In this document: positions 9,533 through 18,329 of the stretch, one piece after another
How the letters are laid out: each line of letters begins with the position of its first letter
How positions within the stretch are numbered: position 1 is the stretch's first letter
Assembly (NCBI GenBank): GCA_903924465.1
Contig: CAIYBN010000115.1
Location: 38,003-102,002 of the forward strand
Direction of reading: 5' to 3'
DNA: 64,000 nucleotides
Source: an uncultured Myxococcales bacterium
GTDB lineage: Bacteria; Myxococcota_A; UBA9042
Notes under the pieces: model-generated
The model's input: only the letters and a program-made list of their open reading frames with translations
Told to the model about the DNA's origin: nothing
Database searches by the model: none
Translations under genes and position numbers: made by a program

Positions 9533-9898
9533 ATGCGCAAGATCAAAAAGAACGATACGGTCATCGTCACGGCCGGCAAAGAAATCGGCAAGACCGGCAA
9601 GGTGTTGCGGGTGATCGAGGCCAAGCTCGACGGCAAGAAGCACCCTGCCAAAGGTGCCGACCATGTGGTTGTCGAGAAGCTGAACATGATCAAGCGCCAC
9701 ACCAAGGCGCGTGGCACGCAGCGTCAGGCTGGCATCATTGAGAAAGAAGCGCCGTTTGCGATTTCCAATGTGGCGCTCGTGAGCCCGACGACCGGCAAGG
9801 CCGTGCGCGTGGGCTTCGAGACCGTGGAAGACGCGAAGGGCAACCAGAAGAAGATTCGCGTGGTTCACAAGACCGGCGAGCGTCTGGATCCGGTGTAA
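9533..9898 (+). CDS. rplX: 50S ribosomal protein L24
   Basis: L24 is an assembly-initiating KOW protein of the large subunit. The KOW motif is at the N-terminus (IKKNDTVIVTAGKEIGKTGKV), followed by EKLNMIKRHTKA and IIEKEAPFAISNVALV. The length of 121 residues is slightly above the usual 103-110. The difference lies in short insertions such as DGKKHPAKGAD. The start has GTGAGGA. Confidence 0.97.
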   Translation: MRKIKKNDTVIVTAGKEIGKTGKVLRVIEAKLDGKKHPAKGADHVVVEKLNMIKRHTKARGTQRQAGIIEKEAPFAISNVALVSPTTGKAVRVGFETVEDAKGNQKKIRVVHKTGERLDPV

Positions 9899-10003
9899 GG
9901 ATTTCAAGAACGGTTCATCGGTGGCATCAGCCGTAGTGCTGAACGGCAACGACTGAAGTGCAGTCGACCGCAAGCCGCCGAAGGAACAAGCAGTGAGGAT
10001 GTG

Positions 10004-10645
10004 ATGGCAGAGAAGCAAAAAGGCAAGTCGGCAGCCCCCAAGAACAGCGCGCCCGCGACGAAGATGTCGATGGCGAAGGCTGACGATGTGGCGGGCGAGA
10101 AAGTGATTCCGCGTCTGCGCACCGCGTACACCGAGAAGGTTGTGCCGGCGATGCAGAAGGAATTCGCGTACGGCAATCCGATGGAAGTGCCGAAGCTGTC
10201 GAAAGTTGTCATCAACTTTGGTCTCGGCGAAGCCACGCAGAACCCGAAGGTCATTGAACGAACCGTCGAACAGTGCCTGGCGCTGGCGGCGCAGAAGCCG
10301 ATCGTCACGCGTTCGCGCAAGGCCATCGCCAACTTCAAGCTGCGCGAGAACCTGCCGATCGGCGTGAAGGTGACCTTGCGTCGCGAGCGCATGTTCGAAT
10401 TCCTGGATCGCCTGATCAGCATCGCCCTGCCGCGCGTGCGCGACTTCCGCGGTGTCTCGGCGAAGGGCTTTGACGGTCGTGGCAACTTCACGATGGGCGT
10501 CAAGGAACAGATCATCTTCCCGGAAATCAACTACGACGCGGTCGACAAGGTCCGCGGCATGAACATTACGGTTGTGACGACCGCGAAGACGGACGCCGAA
10601 GCCAAGGCGCTGTTGGCGCACTTTGGCATGCCGTTCCGCAAGTAA
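10004..10645 (+). CDS. rplE: 50S ribosomal protein L5 with N-terminal Lys/Ala extension
   Basis: L5 binds 5S rRNA and forms bridge B1b with S13. The conserved body starts at [20 protein letters not shown] and includes [34 protein letters not shown] and [17 protein letters not shown]. The protein is 213 residues, about 33 more than usual. The surplus is a Lys/Ala/Pro-rich N-terminal segment. ATG 10004 is chosen over the adjoining GTG 10001 because GAGGA lies four bases upstream. A later Met (MSMAKADD) would remove most of the extension, so the start is not certain. Confidence 0.93.
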   Translation: MAEKQKGKSAAPKNSAPATKMSMAKADDVAGEKVIPRLRTAYTEKVVPAMQKEFAYGNPMEVPKLSKVVINFGLGEATQNPKVIERTVEQCLALAAQKPIVTRSRKAIANFKLRENLPIGVKVTLRRERMFEFLDRLISIALPRVRDFRGVSAKGFDGRGNFTMGVKEQIIFPEINYDAVDKVRGMNITVVTTAKTDAEAKALLAHFGMPFRK

Positions 10646-10678
10646 GAGCAGAAACAAGCGAAGTAGGAAGAAACCACC

Positions 10679-10864
10679 ATGGCCAAGACCAGTCAAATCA
10701 TCAAGTCGCAGCGCACTCCCAAGTTCGCGATTCGTCATCGTAATCGCTGCAAGGTGTGTGGCCGTCCGCGCGGGTTCATCCGCAAGTTTGAACTCTGCCG
10801 TATCTGCGTGCGCGTGCTCGCAGTGCGTGGTGAGTTGCCGGGCGTGACCAAGGCGTCCTGGTAA
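10679..10864 (+). CDS. rpsN: 30S ribosomal protein S14, zinc-ribbon type
   Basis: This is the short, zinc-binding form of S14, 61 residues, with two CxxC pairs: CKVCGRPRG and FELCRIC, followed by [12 protein letters not shown]. This 'C+' form needs Zn2+; many bacteria also encode a zinc-free paralogue, not seen here. The start has TAGGAAG. A 129-base gap to rpsH follows. Confidence 0.97.
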   Translation: MAKTSQIIKSQRTPKFAIRHRNRCKVCGRPRGFIRKFELCRICVRVLAVRGELPGVTKASW

Positions 10865-10877
10865 TTTGCGACGGGGA

Positions 10878-10949
10878 GCGGCCTGCCCAGGCAGCTCTCT
10901 TGGCCGCAACAAGTGGGCGACGTCCTGGTAACCAAGCCAAAAGCGTCGC
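10878..10949 (+). promoter_or_regulatory. Paired hairpins in the rpsN-rpsH gap
   Basis: GCGGCC (10878-10883) pairs with GGCCGC (10902-10907) and encloses a TGCC-CA-GGCA pairing (10884-10893). A second stem GCGACG (10917-10922) pairs with CGTCGC (10944-10949). S8 is the E. coli spc-operon repressor, though its usual site is near the rplE start, so binding here is only a possibility. No T-run is present. Confidence 0.3.
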
Positions 10950-10993
10950 TGAGCATCGAAGTGATTGAGCATCTACAGTTTACGGAGTAGCCA

Positions 10994-11392
10994 ATGGCCA
11001 CCAACGACCCCATCGCCGATTTTCTGACCCGCGTGCGCAACGGCATCATGGCCCGCCACAGCGAAGTGAAAGTGCCGGCGTCGAACATGATCCGTTCGCT
11101 CGCGAAGATCCTCCACGAAGAAGGCTTCGTGGGCGACATCAGCGAGACGCACGACGATGCCCAGGGCAACCTGACGGTGCAGCTGCGGTACGCTGCGGAC
11201 AAGAGCAACGTCATTCTCGGTCTGAAGCGCGAGTCGCGCCCGGGTCAGCGGCGCTACGTGGCGGTGGACGCGATTCCGCGTGTGAAGAACGGCATGGGCA
11301 TCGCGATCCTGTCGACCTCTGGCGGCGTGATGACCGGCGCGCGTGCGCGTCAGCTGAACGTGGGCGGCGAGTTGATCTGCACGGTTTGGTAA
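10994..11392 (+). CDS. rpsH: 30S ribosomal protein S8
   Basis: S8 binds the central domain of 16S rRNA. The 132-residue protein starts MATNDPIADFLTRVRNG and contains KVPASNMIRSLAKILHEEGF, GLKRESRPGQRRYV and the C-terminal GIAILSTSGGVMTGARAR, all family hallmarks. ATG 10994 follows CGGAG. The unusually long spacer upstream may allow separate control. Confidence 0.98.
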   Translation: MATNDPIADFLTRVRNGIMARHSEVKVPASNMIRSLAKILHEEGFVGDISETHDDAQGNLTVQLRYAADKSNVILGLKRESRPGQRRYVAVDAIPRVKNGMGIAILSTSGGVMTGARARQLNVGGELICTVW

Positions 11393-11465
11393 GCCAAAGC
11401 CGTAACCCCGTGGTGGCAGAGCTCTGGCACCAAGCGATTGAATTTTCAGCGAGTTCGAGGATACC

Positions 11466-12059
11466 ATGACGACCGAAACGACCATCACCGCGGAACCCAA
11501 AGTAGTCGTGTCCCGCGTGGGCAAGGCGCCGATTCCGGTGCCGGCGAAAGTGACCGTGGCCATCAACGCAGATACCGTGACCGTCAAAGGTCCGCTCGGC
11601 ACGTTGACCCGTACGTTCAAGGGCGTTCGCTTCGAAGAGAAGTCGGGCAGCCTGATTGTCCACGCGCTGGAAGAGACGCGTACCGGCAAGGCGCTGCACG
11701 GCTTGGGCCGCAATCTGCTGCGCAACATGGTGCAGGGCGTGTCGGCTGGCTACAAGCGTGAACTCGACGTCATCGGCGTTGGTTACCGCGTGGAAGCGAT
11801 CGGCCAGGCGCTGAAGTTCTCCATCGGCTTCTCGCACCCCGTGCTGTTTCCGCTGCCGGACGGCGTCGCCTGCGCGATCGAGAAGCAGACCCACCTCGCC
11901 TTGACCGGCGTGGACAAGGAAATGCTCGGTCAGGTCGCGGCCAACATCCGCAACCTGCGTCCGCCGGAGCCCTACAAGGGCAAGGGCATTCGCTACACCG
12001 ACGAGAAAGTGCGCCAGAAAGCCGGCAAGTCCGGTGGTAAGGGCGGCAAGAAGAAGTAG
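11466..12059 (+). CDS. rplF: 50S ribosomal protein L6
   Basis: L6 lies near the GTPase-associated centre. The core includes VSRVGKAPIPVPAKVTV, VTVKGPLGTL, LRNMVQGVSAGYKRELDVIG and the C-terminal PPEPYKGKGIRYTDEKVRQK, followed by a Gly/Lys tail. At 197 residues it is about 20 longer than the family norm, mostly from a Thr-rich N-terminal lead. The start follows CGAGGA. Confidence 0.97.
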   Translation: MTTETTITAEPKVVVSRVGKAPIPVPAKVTVAINADTVTVKGPLGTLTRTFKGVRFEEKSGSLIVHALEETRTGKALHGLGRNLLRNMVQGVSAGYKRELDVIGVGYRVEAIGQALKFSIGFSHPVLFPLPDGVACAIEKQTHLALTGVDKEMLGQVAANIRNLRPPEPYKGKGIRYTDEKVRQKAGKSGGKGGKKK

Positions 12060-12154
12060 AGCTTCGGCTCAAATTCGCAGCGTGAGATTGGCCCCCTTGC
12101 GCGCAAGCACCCTGGGCCCCGGACGCGGAGTGAGCATCTCTGCGACGTGTGAAA

Positions 12155-12171
12155 GTCGGCATCGCGCCGAC
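12155..12171 (+). promoter_or_regulatory. Hairpin just ahead of the rplR ribosome-binding site
   Basis: GTCGGC (12155-12160) pairs with GCCGAC (12166-12171) around ATCGC. The rplR ribosome-binding site AGGAG begins only three bases downstream. It lies in a 126-base gap, larger than most in this operon, and could tune translation initiation. Confidence 0.3.
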
Positions 12172-12185
12172 AAAAGGAGAAGAAC

Positions 12186-12593
12186 ATGCTCGGTAAGTTG
12201 GCAAAGAATCCGCGTGAACATCGCAAGATGCGGCAACGTTTTACCCTCCGCGGCACCGGTGAACGTCCGCGCATGTCGGTGTTTCGTTCCGCGCGTCACA
12301 TCTATGTACAGATCATCGACGACGACACGGGCACGACGCTCGCCGCCGCCTCGTCTGTTGAGCCGGGCTTTCGCACCTTTGAGGGCGACAAGTCGGCGCT
12401 GGCTGCTGCAGTGGGCAAGGCCGCTGCGGAGCGTGCGGTCGCCAAGGGCTTGACCAAGTTGGTCTTTGATCGCAATGGCTTTCGCTACACCGGTCGCGTT
12501 GCCGCGGTCGCGACGGCGGCGCACGCAATGGGCCTGCTCAGCAAGGGTGGCTACGGCACCCAGGCTGACTCCACTTCCGACGGTGAGGATTAA
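12186..12593 (+). CDS. rplR: 50S ribosomal protein L18 with altered C-terminus
   Basis: L18 delivers 5S rRNA to the large subunit together with L5. The core is clear: [40 protein letters not shown] and [19 protein letters not shown]. In most bacteria the protein ends shortly after an AREGGL(E/Q)F-like motif. Here that motif is replaced by [19 protein letters not shown], an acidic tail, for 135 residues in total. Its last codons contain the rpsE ribosome-binding site, so the two genes are probably translationally coupled. Confidence 0.95.
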   Translation: MLGKLAKNPREHRKMRQRFTLRGTGERPRMSVFRSARHIYVQIIDDDTGTTLAAASSVEPGFRTFEGDKSALAAAVGKAAAERAVAKGLTKLVFDRNGFRYTGRVAAVATAAHAMGLLSKGGYGTQADSTSDGED

Positions 12594-12595
12594 GA

Positions 12596-13144
12596 ATGGC
12601 TAGCGAGAATAACAAGCAGCAGCGTGATAACCGGGGCCCGCGTCGCGATCGTCCGGAAGCGCCGGCAGACGACTTTGGCTCTGCCACCATCGCCATCAAC
12701 CGCACGGCCAAGGTCGTGAAGGGTGGTCGGCGGTTCTCGTTCTCCGCGTTGATCGTGGTGGGCGACGGCAAGGGTCAAGTTGGCGTGGGCATGGGCAAAG
12801 CGGCGGAAGTGCCGGAGGCCATTCGCAAGGGCACCGAACAGGCCAAGAAACAGCTGTTTCTGGTGCCGCTCGTCAAGGGCACGATTCCGCACGACGCGAT
12901 GGGCCACTACGGCGCCGGCGAAGTCATGCTGAAGCCGGCGAGCCGCGGTACGGGCGTCATCGCCGGTGGTCCCGTGCGCGCGCTGCTCGAGCAGGCGGGC
13001 GTGCGTGACGTGGTGACGAAGTGCATCGGCAGCAACAATCCGCATAACGTGGTGCGTGCGACGATGGACGCGCTGCGTCAGTTGAAGACGGTGCAAATCA
13101 CTTCGGGCCGCCGCGGCAAGACGGTGGAAGAACTGCGCAGCTAG
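12596..13144 (+). CDS. rpsE: 30S ribosomal protein S5
   Basis: S5 helps maintain decoding fidelity and mRNA entry. The conserved [57 protein letters not shown] and [16 protein letters not shown] are all present. The 182-residue protein has a somewhat basic, low-complexity N-terminus. It starts two bases after the rplR stop, using GTGAGGA within rplR. The gene normally next, rpmD, is absent. Confidence 0.98.
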   Translation: MASENNKQQRDNRGPRRDRPEAPADDFGSATIAINRTAKVVKGGRRFSFSALIVVGDGKGQVGVGMGKAAEVPEAIRKGTEQAKKQLFLVPLVKGTIPHDAMGHYGAGEVMLKPASRGTGVIAGGPVRALLEQAGVRDVVTKCIGSNNPHNVVRATMDALRQLKTVQITSGRRGKTVEELRS

Positions 13145-13174
13145 GCGAGGCGGCGACGCCGAACGACCGTCAGC

Positions 13175-13203
13175 TTGTCAAAAAAGCCGACGGAGCCTAT
13201 CCT
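13175..13203 (+). promoter_or_regulatory. Internal promoter for rplO-secY-adk, in the slot of the missing rpmD
   Basis: TTGTCA (13175-13180, 5/6 of consensus) is followed after 17 bases by TATCCT (13198-13203, 4/6). The pair lies in the 179-base gap between rpsE and rplO, which is otherwise gene-free. The predicted transcription start is near 13210, just ahead of a two-tier hairpin. It could uncouple secretion and alpha-cluster genes from the upstream ribosomal genes. Confidence 0.5.
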
Positions 13204-13217
13204 GTAGCGCCTTTGGG

Positions 13218-13249
13218 GCAACGACCACCGCATCGCGGTGCGCCGTTGC
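13218..13249 (+). promoter_or_regulatory. Two-tier RNA hairpin in the slot of the missing rpmD
   Basis: GCAACG (13218-13223) pairs with CGTTGC (13244-13249). Inside, CACCGC (13226-13231) pairs with GCGGTG (13235-13240) around ATC, leaving small internal loops AC and CGC. It begins about eight bases after the predicted start of the internal promoter. The outer stem resembles the inner stem of the element at 4623-4674 (both CAACG with CGTTG). Confidence 0.45.
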
Positions 13250-13323
13250 ACGAGCGGATTGGCCAGCATCGGGCGAAAGCGCCAGGGCTGTCAAACGCTT
13301 GAGACGAATGAACGGAGTCTACT

Positions 13324-13782
13324 ATGTCGAATGAACTCAGCAACCTTCAGCCACCGCGTGGCGCCACCAAGACCCGCAAGCGTTTGGGCCGCGGCGTCGG
13401 TTCCGGCTTGGGCAAGACCTCGGGCAAGGGCCACAAAGGCCAAAAGGCCCGCAAGAGCCCGGACGTCGGCGTCTACTTTGAAGGTGGCCAGACTCCGCTG
13501 CAGCGTCGCCTCCCGAAGATCGGCTTCAAGAACATCTTTGCGCTGAAGTTTGCCACGGTGAATGTCAGCGATCTGGGTTGTTTCGAGCCGGGTGCGCGCG
13601 TCGATGAAGCGATGCTGCGTCGCGCCAATCTGGTCAAAGGCCGGTTTGACGCGGTGAAGATTCTCGGCGACGGCGAAATTGATCGCCCGCTGACGGTGGT
13701 TGCGCAGAAGTTCACCAAGTCGGCGTCTGAGAAGATCGCCGCCGCGGGTGGTACGGCAGTGACGGAAGCGGTCGCCAAGTAA
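13324..13782 (+). CDS. rplO: 50S ribosomal protein L15
   Basis: L15 is a late-assembly protein reaching deep into the large subunit. The N-terminal basic extension is typical: RKRLGRGVGSGLGKTSGKGH and GQKARKSPDVGVYFEGGQTP. The C-terminal globular part with VKILGDGEIDRPLTVVAQKF follows. At 152 residues it is of normal length. The ATG follows CGGAG. Confidence 0.97.
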   Translation: MSNELSNLQPPRGATKTRKRLGRGVGSGLGKTSGKGHKGQKARKSPDVGVYFEGGQTPLQRRLPKIGFKNIFALKFATVNVSDLGCFEPGARVDEAMLRRANLVKGRFDAVKILGDGEIDRPLTVVAQKFTKSASEKIAAAGGTAVTEAVAK

Positions 13783-13888
13783 TTCGGTGCGGCTGGGCTT
13801 CGCGCGGGTCGCGGCTTTGAGAATCGCCAACGACTTGGCAGCACACCAGCAAATCGCTCAGGGATCGGCTCGCATCTAAGGGGACACA

Positions 13889-15217
13889 GTGGCCAACGCT
13901 CTTACGAACATCGGCAAGATTCCGGAACTCAAGAACCGCTTGCTGTTTTCGCTGGCGATGCTGGCGGTGTATCGCGTCGGCGTTTTCGTTCCCGTGCCGG
14001 GTGTCGATCGTCACGCGATGGCGGCGGACTTCGACGGCGGTGGCTTTTTGGGCATGCTGGACATGTTTTCCGGCGGCGCGCTGAAGCAGAGCTCGATTTT
14101 CGCCCTCGGCATCATGCCGTACATCACGTCGAGCATCATTTTGCAGCTGCTGACTGTGCTCGTGCCGACGATTGACCGCCTGAACAAGGAAGGCGAGCAA
14201 GGCCGGCGCAAGATCAACCAGTATACCCGCTACGGCACTGTGCTGATTTCGCTCGTCCAGGGCTGGCTGATCGCTGGCCAGCTGGAAGCCAACAACATGG
14301 TCGCGACCGGCGGCGCTGGCCTGTCCGGCGGCGTCGGCTTTCGTCTGCTGTGCGTGCTCGCGCTCACCACTGGCACCGTGTTCATCATGTGGCTCGGCGA
14401 GCAAATCACCGAGCGCGGCATCGGCAACGGCATGTCGCTCATCATTTACGCCGGTATTGTCGCGGGCTTGCCCAATGCGATCAATCAGACATGGTCGCTC
14501 GCCAAGAATGGCCAAATCAGCGTGGTCGGCCTGCTGACGGTTGGCATTGTCGTGCTCTCGGTCATCGCGGCCATCGTCTACTTTGAACGGGCCCAGCGCC
14601 GTATTCCGGTGCAGTACGCCAAGCGCGTTGTCGGCCAGCAGATGTTCCAGGCGCAGAACAGCTGGTTGCCGCTGAAAGTGAATTCGGCCGGCGTGATTCC
14701 GCCGATTTTCGCGTCCTCCATCCTGATTTTCCCTGCGACTCTGGCGGGTTACAAGTGGCTGCCGGGTTCGACCGGTCTGGCGAGCTTTGCCAACCTGCTT
14801 GTGCCCGGACACCTGCTCTACAACACCGTGTACGTCTCGCTCATTATCTTCTTCTGCTACTTCTACACGGCCGTGACCTTCAACGCGGTCGAAGTCGCCG
14901 ACAACCTGAAGAAGGGCGGCGGCGCGGTTCCTGGCGTGCGCGCCGGTCGCGACACCGCGGTCTACATCGACACGGTGCTGTCCCGCATCACGTTTGGCGG
15001 CGCGATCTACATCGCCTCGGTCTGCGTCCTGCCGACCTTCCTGACGAACACGTTCAACGTGCCGTTCTTCTTCGGTGGCACCTCGTTGCTCATCGTCGTT
15101 GGCGTGGCCATGGACACCGCGGCACAGATCGAAAGCCACCTGATTACGCGTTCCTACGAAGGTTTTGGCGGCGACGGTGGCCCGCGCGTCCGTGGCCGCA
15201 ACCTGAATGACCAATAG
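13889..15217 (+). CDS. secY: Protein translocase subunit SecY
   Basis: SecY is the channel of the Sec translocon in the inner membrane. The 442-residue protein has ten hydrophobic segments. Family signatures include [18 protein letters not shown] (TM2-3 plug side), [12 protein letters not shown] and [19 protein letters not shown], the cytoplasmic loop that meets SecA and the ribosome. The start is GTG 13889, behind AAGGGG. Its place between rplO and adk is the usual spc-operon position. Confidence 0.97.
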   Translation: MANALTNIGKIPELKNRLLFSLAMLAVYRVGVFVPVPGVDRHAMAADFDGGGFLGMLDMFSGGALKQSSIFALGIMPYITSSIILQLLTVLVPTIDRLNKEGEQGRRKINQYTRYGTVLISLVQGWLIAGQLEANNMVATGGAGLSGGVGFRLLCVLALTTGTVFIMWLGEQITERGIGNGMSLIIYAGIVAGLPNAINQTWSLAKNGQISVVGLLTVGIVVLSVIAAIVYFERAQRRIPVQYAKRVVGQQMFQAQNSWLPLKVNSAGVIPPIFASSILIFPATLAGYKWLPGSTGLASFANLLVPGHLLYNTVYVSLIIFFCYFYTAVTFNAVEVADNLKKGGGAVPGVRAGRDTAVYIDTVLSRITFGGAIYIASVCVLPTFLTNTFNVPFFFGGTSLLIVVGVAMDTAAQIESHLITRSYEGFGGDGGPRVRGRNLNDQ

Positions 15218-15252
15218 GAGCTGACGCACGTCAGTTCGACCGGAGTCTTGCC

Positions 15253-15969
15253 TTGAGTCCAGTGAAACCGCAGCCTGCCAATCGTCTCATCCTGCTCGGC
15301 GCTCCGGGTGCAGGCAAGGGCACGGTCGCGAAAGCTTTGGTGGATCTGTTTGGACTTTCGCACCTGTCGACTGGCGACATGTTGCGCGCCGCGGTGGCAG
15401 CCGGTACGCCGCTGGGCAAGCAAGCCAAGTCCTTTATGGACGCGGGTGCGCTGGTTCCGGACGAACTGATGGTTGGTCTGATTGCCGATCGCGTTCAGCA
15501 GCCGGATTGCAAGAGCGCAGCGGGCTTGGTGCGTTTCCTGCTCGACGGGTTTCCGCGTACGCTGCCGCAGGCCGATGCGCTGGACGCCGGCAAGCTGGGC
15601 CCGGATTTGGTTGTGTACCTGAACGTGGACGATTCCGTGCTCGTCGATCGCCTCTGCGGCCGACGCACATGCCCGAACTGCGGCAGTCCGTTTCACATTC
15701 ATTTCGCGCCGCCGAAAGTGAGTGGCATCTGCGATCGCTGCGGCACCGCGCTGGTGCACCGCTCGGACGATCAGGAAGACGCCATTCGCAAGCGCCTGGA
15801 AGCATTTCATCGGCAGACCGGCCCGCTCGTGGGTCGCTATGCTGCGTGTTTGGTCACGATTGACGGCGCGCAATCGCCAGCAGGTGTGTTGGCAGAAGTC
15901 GTAAGCGCGTTGCGCTTGCGTGGGGCGATCGCCGACCGCACAGACGACTCCGCACATGCGGCAAGTTAG
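15253..15969 (+). CDS. adk: Adenylate kinase, zinc-LID type
   Basis: Adk interconverts ATP and AMP with 2 ADP. The P-loop is GAPGAGKGT and the NMP-binding part includes HLSTGDMLRAAVAAG and FLLDGFPRT. The LID carries four cysteines (RTCPNCGSPFH and GICDRCGTALVHR), so it should bind Zn2+. The start is TTG 15253 with GGAG seven bases upstream; a GTG at 15262 is the alternative. The product is 238 residues including a longer C-terminal tail. map, often next, is absent. Confidence 0.95.
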   Translation: MSPVKPQPANRLILLGAPGAGKGTVAKALVDLFGLSHLSTGDMLRAAVAAGTPLGKQAKSFMDAGALVPDELMVGLIADRVQQPDCKSAAGLVRFLLDGFPRTLPQADALDAGKLGPDLVVYLNVDDSVLVDRLCGRRTCPNCGSPFHIHFAPPKVSGICDRCGTALVHRSDDQEDAIRKRLEAFHRQTGPLVGRYAACLVTIDGAQSPAGVLAEVVSALRLRGAIADRTDDSAHAAS

Positions 15970-16069
15970 CAGATAGTCAAGATTTTTAGTCGGATTCGGC
16001 GCATGGGGCGTGCGGATCGCGGACGGAGTCACGAGGACCTGACAAGGTTCACGAGAACAAGGGGCCTGG

Positions 16070-16288
16070 ATGTCGAAAGACGACGCGATCGAAGTCGAAG
16101 GCACCGTGCTGGAGCCGCTGCCGAATGCGATGTTTCGTGTTCAGCTGGACAACGGTCACAAGGTTTTGGCCCACGTTTCCGGGAAGATGCGCATGCACTT
16201 CATTCGGATTTTGCCGGGCGACCGGGTCAAAGTGGCGCTGAGCCCCTACGACCTGACGCGCGGACGGATCACCTATCGCGCCAAGTAA
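16070..16288 (+). CDS. infA: Translation initiation factor IF-1
   Basis: IF-1 is the S1-like OB-fold protein that blocks the ribosomal A site during initiation. The 72-residue product is exactly family length: [40 protein letters not shown] and [20 protein letters not shown]. The start follows AAGGGG. It lies in the common adk/map-infA-rpmJ-rpsM order. Confidence 0.98.
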   Translation: MSKDDAIEVEGTVLEPLPNAMFRVQLDNGHKVLAHVSGKMRMHFIRILPGDRVKVALSPYDLTRGRITYRAK

Positions 16289-16394
16289 TGGCCTGCGAGG
16301 CAGAGAACGCGGCAGAACCGCTGGCGTTCAATGAGATGTTGGTGTAAACTTACGGCCCCCGGGAGCGACCTTGTCGTCCTTGCGGACCAGAAGA

Positions 16395-16413
16395 TTCCGG
16401 TGAACAACCGGAA
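16395..16413 (+). promoter_or_regulatory. Perfect 7-bp hairpin between infA and rpmJ
   Basis: TTCCGGT (16395-16401) pairs with ACCGGAA (16407-16413) around GAACA. It lies in a 208-base gap between infA and rpmJ, one of the largest in the operon. There is no T-run. No gene is seen in this gap. Confidence 0.3.
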
Positions 16414-16496
16414 GTTATGGCAGAAATGGCGGCCCGCACGGGCAACCAAGAGCCGATTTGTCAGTCAGGGCCGTCAAGACCCTGCACGAGGAACCG

Positions 16497-16610
16497 ATGA
16501 AAGTGCGAGCCTCCGTCAAGCCGATTTGCGACCAGTGCAGCGTCATCAAGCGCCGCGGCATTGTGCGTGTCATTTGCAGCAACCCGAAACACAAACAGCG
16601 CCAGGGTTAG
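16497..16610 (+). CDS. rpmJ: 50S ribosomal protein L36
   Basis: L36 is the smallest ribosomal protein and the 37-residue product is short enough to be missed by length filters. It reads [20 protein letters not shown], then [17 protein letters not shown]. The zinc ribbon (CxxC then CxxxxH) is intact, so this is the zinc-binding form. ATG 16497 follows GAGGAA. It stands between infA and rpsM, its usual place. Confidence 0.95.
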   Translation: MKVRASVKPICDQCSVIKRRGIVRVICSNPKHKQRQG

Positions 16611-16667
16611 GTCATTACGCCTAAGTCAGCAAGCTTGTTCACGTTCCTGTCCCTTTAGGAGTTCATC

Positions 16668-17033
16668 ATGGCCCGTATCGCCGGCGTAGACCTGCCCCGC
16701 AACAAGCGGATGGACATCGCCCTTCAGTCGATCTACGGCATCGGCCCGCACGTTGCGGTCGATGTCTGCCAGAAGGCTGGCATCGCCCTCAACAAGAAGA
16801 GCGACGATCTGACTGAGACCGACATCGTCCGGATCCGCGAAGTGCTGGAAAACCAGTACAAAGTGGAAGGCGATCTGCGCCGTCAGGTCGCGATGGACAT
16901 CAAGCGCTTGATGGACTTGGGCTGCTACCGTGGCCTGCGTCATCGCAAAGGCCTGCCCGTTCGCGGTCAGCGCACGCACACCAATGCGCGTACGCGCAAG
17001 GGTCCGCGTCGCACGGCGATCAAGAAGAAGTAG
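16668..17033 (+). CDS. rpsM: 30S ribosomal protein S13
   Basis: S13 sits at the top of the 30S head and contacts P-site tRNA and L5. The 121 residues begin [19 protein letters not shown] and include [14 protein letters not shown], the H2TH part and the C-terminal [17 protein letters not shown]. The start has TAGGAG. It opens the alpha cluster (rpsM-rpsK-rpsD-rpoA-rplQ). Confidence 0.98.
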   Translation: MARIAGVDLPRNKRMDIALQSIYGIGPHVAVDVCQKAGIALNKKSDDLTETDIVRIREVLENQYKVEGDLRRQVAMDIKRLMDLGCYRGLRHRKGLPVRGQRTHTNARTRKGPRRTAIKKK

Positions 17034-17105
17034 GGTCGGGGCTCTGCCTCCCCCGCTTGTCACCTCGTTCTACGAAGCTTTTTGTAACTCGTAAGGAATT
17101 CCAGC

Positions 17106-17510
17106 ATGGCTACCCAGACCTCCAAGCCCGCCGCCGCCCGCGTCAAGAAGCGCGTCAAGAAGAACGTCCAGTCGGGCGTCGTGCACATTGTTTCGACCTT
17201 CAACAACACCATGGTGACGGTCACGGACGTGTCCGGCAACGTGCTGTCGTGGTCGACCTGTGGTCGTCGCGGCTTCAAGGGTTCGCGCAAGTCGACGCCG
17301 TTCGCGGCGCAGATGGCGGCGGAAGATGCGGCGCGTCGCGCCCAGGAACACGGTGTCAAGACCGTTTCCGTGCTGGTCAAGGGTCCGGGCACCGGTCGCG
17401 AAGCGGCTCTGCGCGCGCTGGGCAATGCGGGCTTTCGCGTCACGACCATTCGCGACGTCACGCCGATTCCGCACAATGGCTGCCGCCCGCCGAAGCGTCG
17501 CCGCGTCTAG
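17106..17510 (+). CDS. rpsK: 30S ribosomal protein S11
   Basis: S11 lines the 30S platform beside the E site. Hallmarks are [57 protein letters not shown] and the C-terminal [20 protein letters not shown]. The length of 134 residues includes a short basic N-terminus. The ATG follows TAAGGAA. Confidence 0.98.
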   Translation: MATQTSKPAAARVKKRVKKNVQSGVVHIVSTFNNTMVTVTDVSGNVLSWSTCGRRGFKGSRKSTPFAAQMAAEDAARRAQEHGVKTVSVLVKGPGTGREAALRALGNAGFRVTTIRDVTPIPHNGCRPPKRRRV

Positions 17511-17576
17511 TTTGTCGCGGTAACTTTCCGCAACTCCACGACTTTTCTACTGTTCGAATCTGTCTCTGAGGAAATC

Positions 17577-18206
17577 ATGGCCCGTTACATTGGTCCCGTC
17601 TGCCGTCTCTGCCGCCGCGAAGGCTTGAAGCTCTTCCTGAAGGGCGAGCGTTGCTACACCGAAAAGTGCGCGATCGATCGCCGCGCGTACATTCCCGGCC
17701 AGCACGGCCAGGCGCGCAAGGGCAAGGTCTCCGAGTACGGTCGCCAACTGCGCGAGAAGCAGAAAGTGAAGCGTATTTACGGTCTCGTCGAGAAGCAGTT
17801 CCGCGGTTACTACGACATGGCTTCGCGCAAGACGGGCGTCACAGGTGAGAACCTGCTGTCGTTCCTGGAACGTCGCTTGGACAACGTCGCGTATCGCTTG
17901 GGCTTTGCCTCGAGCCGCTCGGAAGCCCGCATTCTGGTTGCTCATGGCCACCTGCTCGTCAACGGCAAGAAGTGCGACATCCCGTCACTCATCGTCAAGC
18001 CGGGCGACACGGTCGAAGTGAAGACGGCGACCAAGGAAGTGGCCCGCGTTGTCGAAGCGCTGGAATCTGTCGATCGCCGTGGCGTGCCCGCGTGGCTGAC
18101 GCTGGACAAGAAGGCGATGAAGGGCACGGTCAGCACGCTGCCGAGCCGTTCAGACATCACGATGCCGATCGAAGAGCGCCTCATCGTCGAGTTGTACTCG
18201 AAGTAG
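17577..18206 (+). CDS. rpsD: 30S ribosomal protein S4, zinc-binding type
   Basis: S4 initiates 30S assembly and is the E. coli alpha-operon repressor. The N-terminus carries four cysteines ([12 protein letters not shown] and GERCYTEKC), the zinc form. The S4 RNA-binding domain is seen as [20 protein letters not shown] and [16 protein letters not shown]. It is 209 residues, of usual length. The start has TGAGGAA. A 123-base gap to rpoA follows. Confidence 0.98.
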   Translation: MARYIGPVCRLCRREGLKLFLKGERCYTEKCAIDRRAYIPGQHGQARKGKVSEYGRQLREKQKVKRIYGLVEKQFRGYYDMASRKTGVTGENLLSFLERRLDNVAYRLGFASSRSEARILVAHGHLLVNGKKCDIPSLIVKPGDTVEVKTATKEVARVVEALESVDRRGVPAWLTLDKKAMKGTVSTLPSRSDITMPIEERLIVELYSK

Positions 18207-18329
18207 TCGCGTTCGCACCCCACGAGCCGTCGCCACCCGGGCGCGGTTCGCGTACGGCAAGGTCCGTACCCTTTGTCACAAATCCTGGATGTCTGTGCGT
18301 AGCCGGTCCAGGCGAGTGGAGAAAATATC

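Noticed and set aside
16320..16360. Possible promoter around TAAACT before rpmJ
   Set aside because: No acceptable -35 box stands 16-18 bases upstream; the best partner has only a 12-base spacer.
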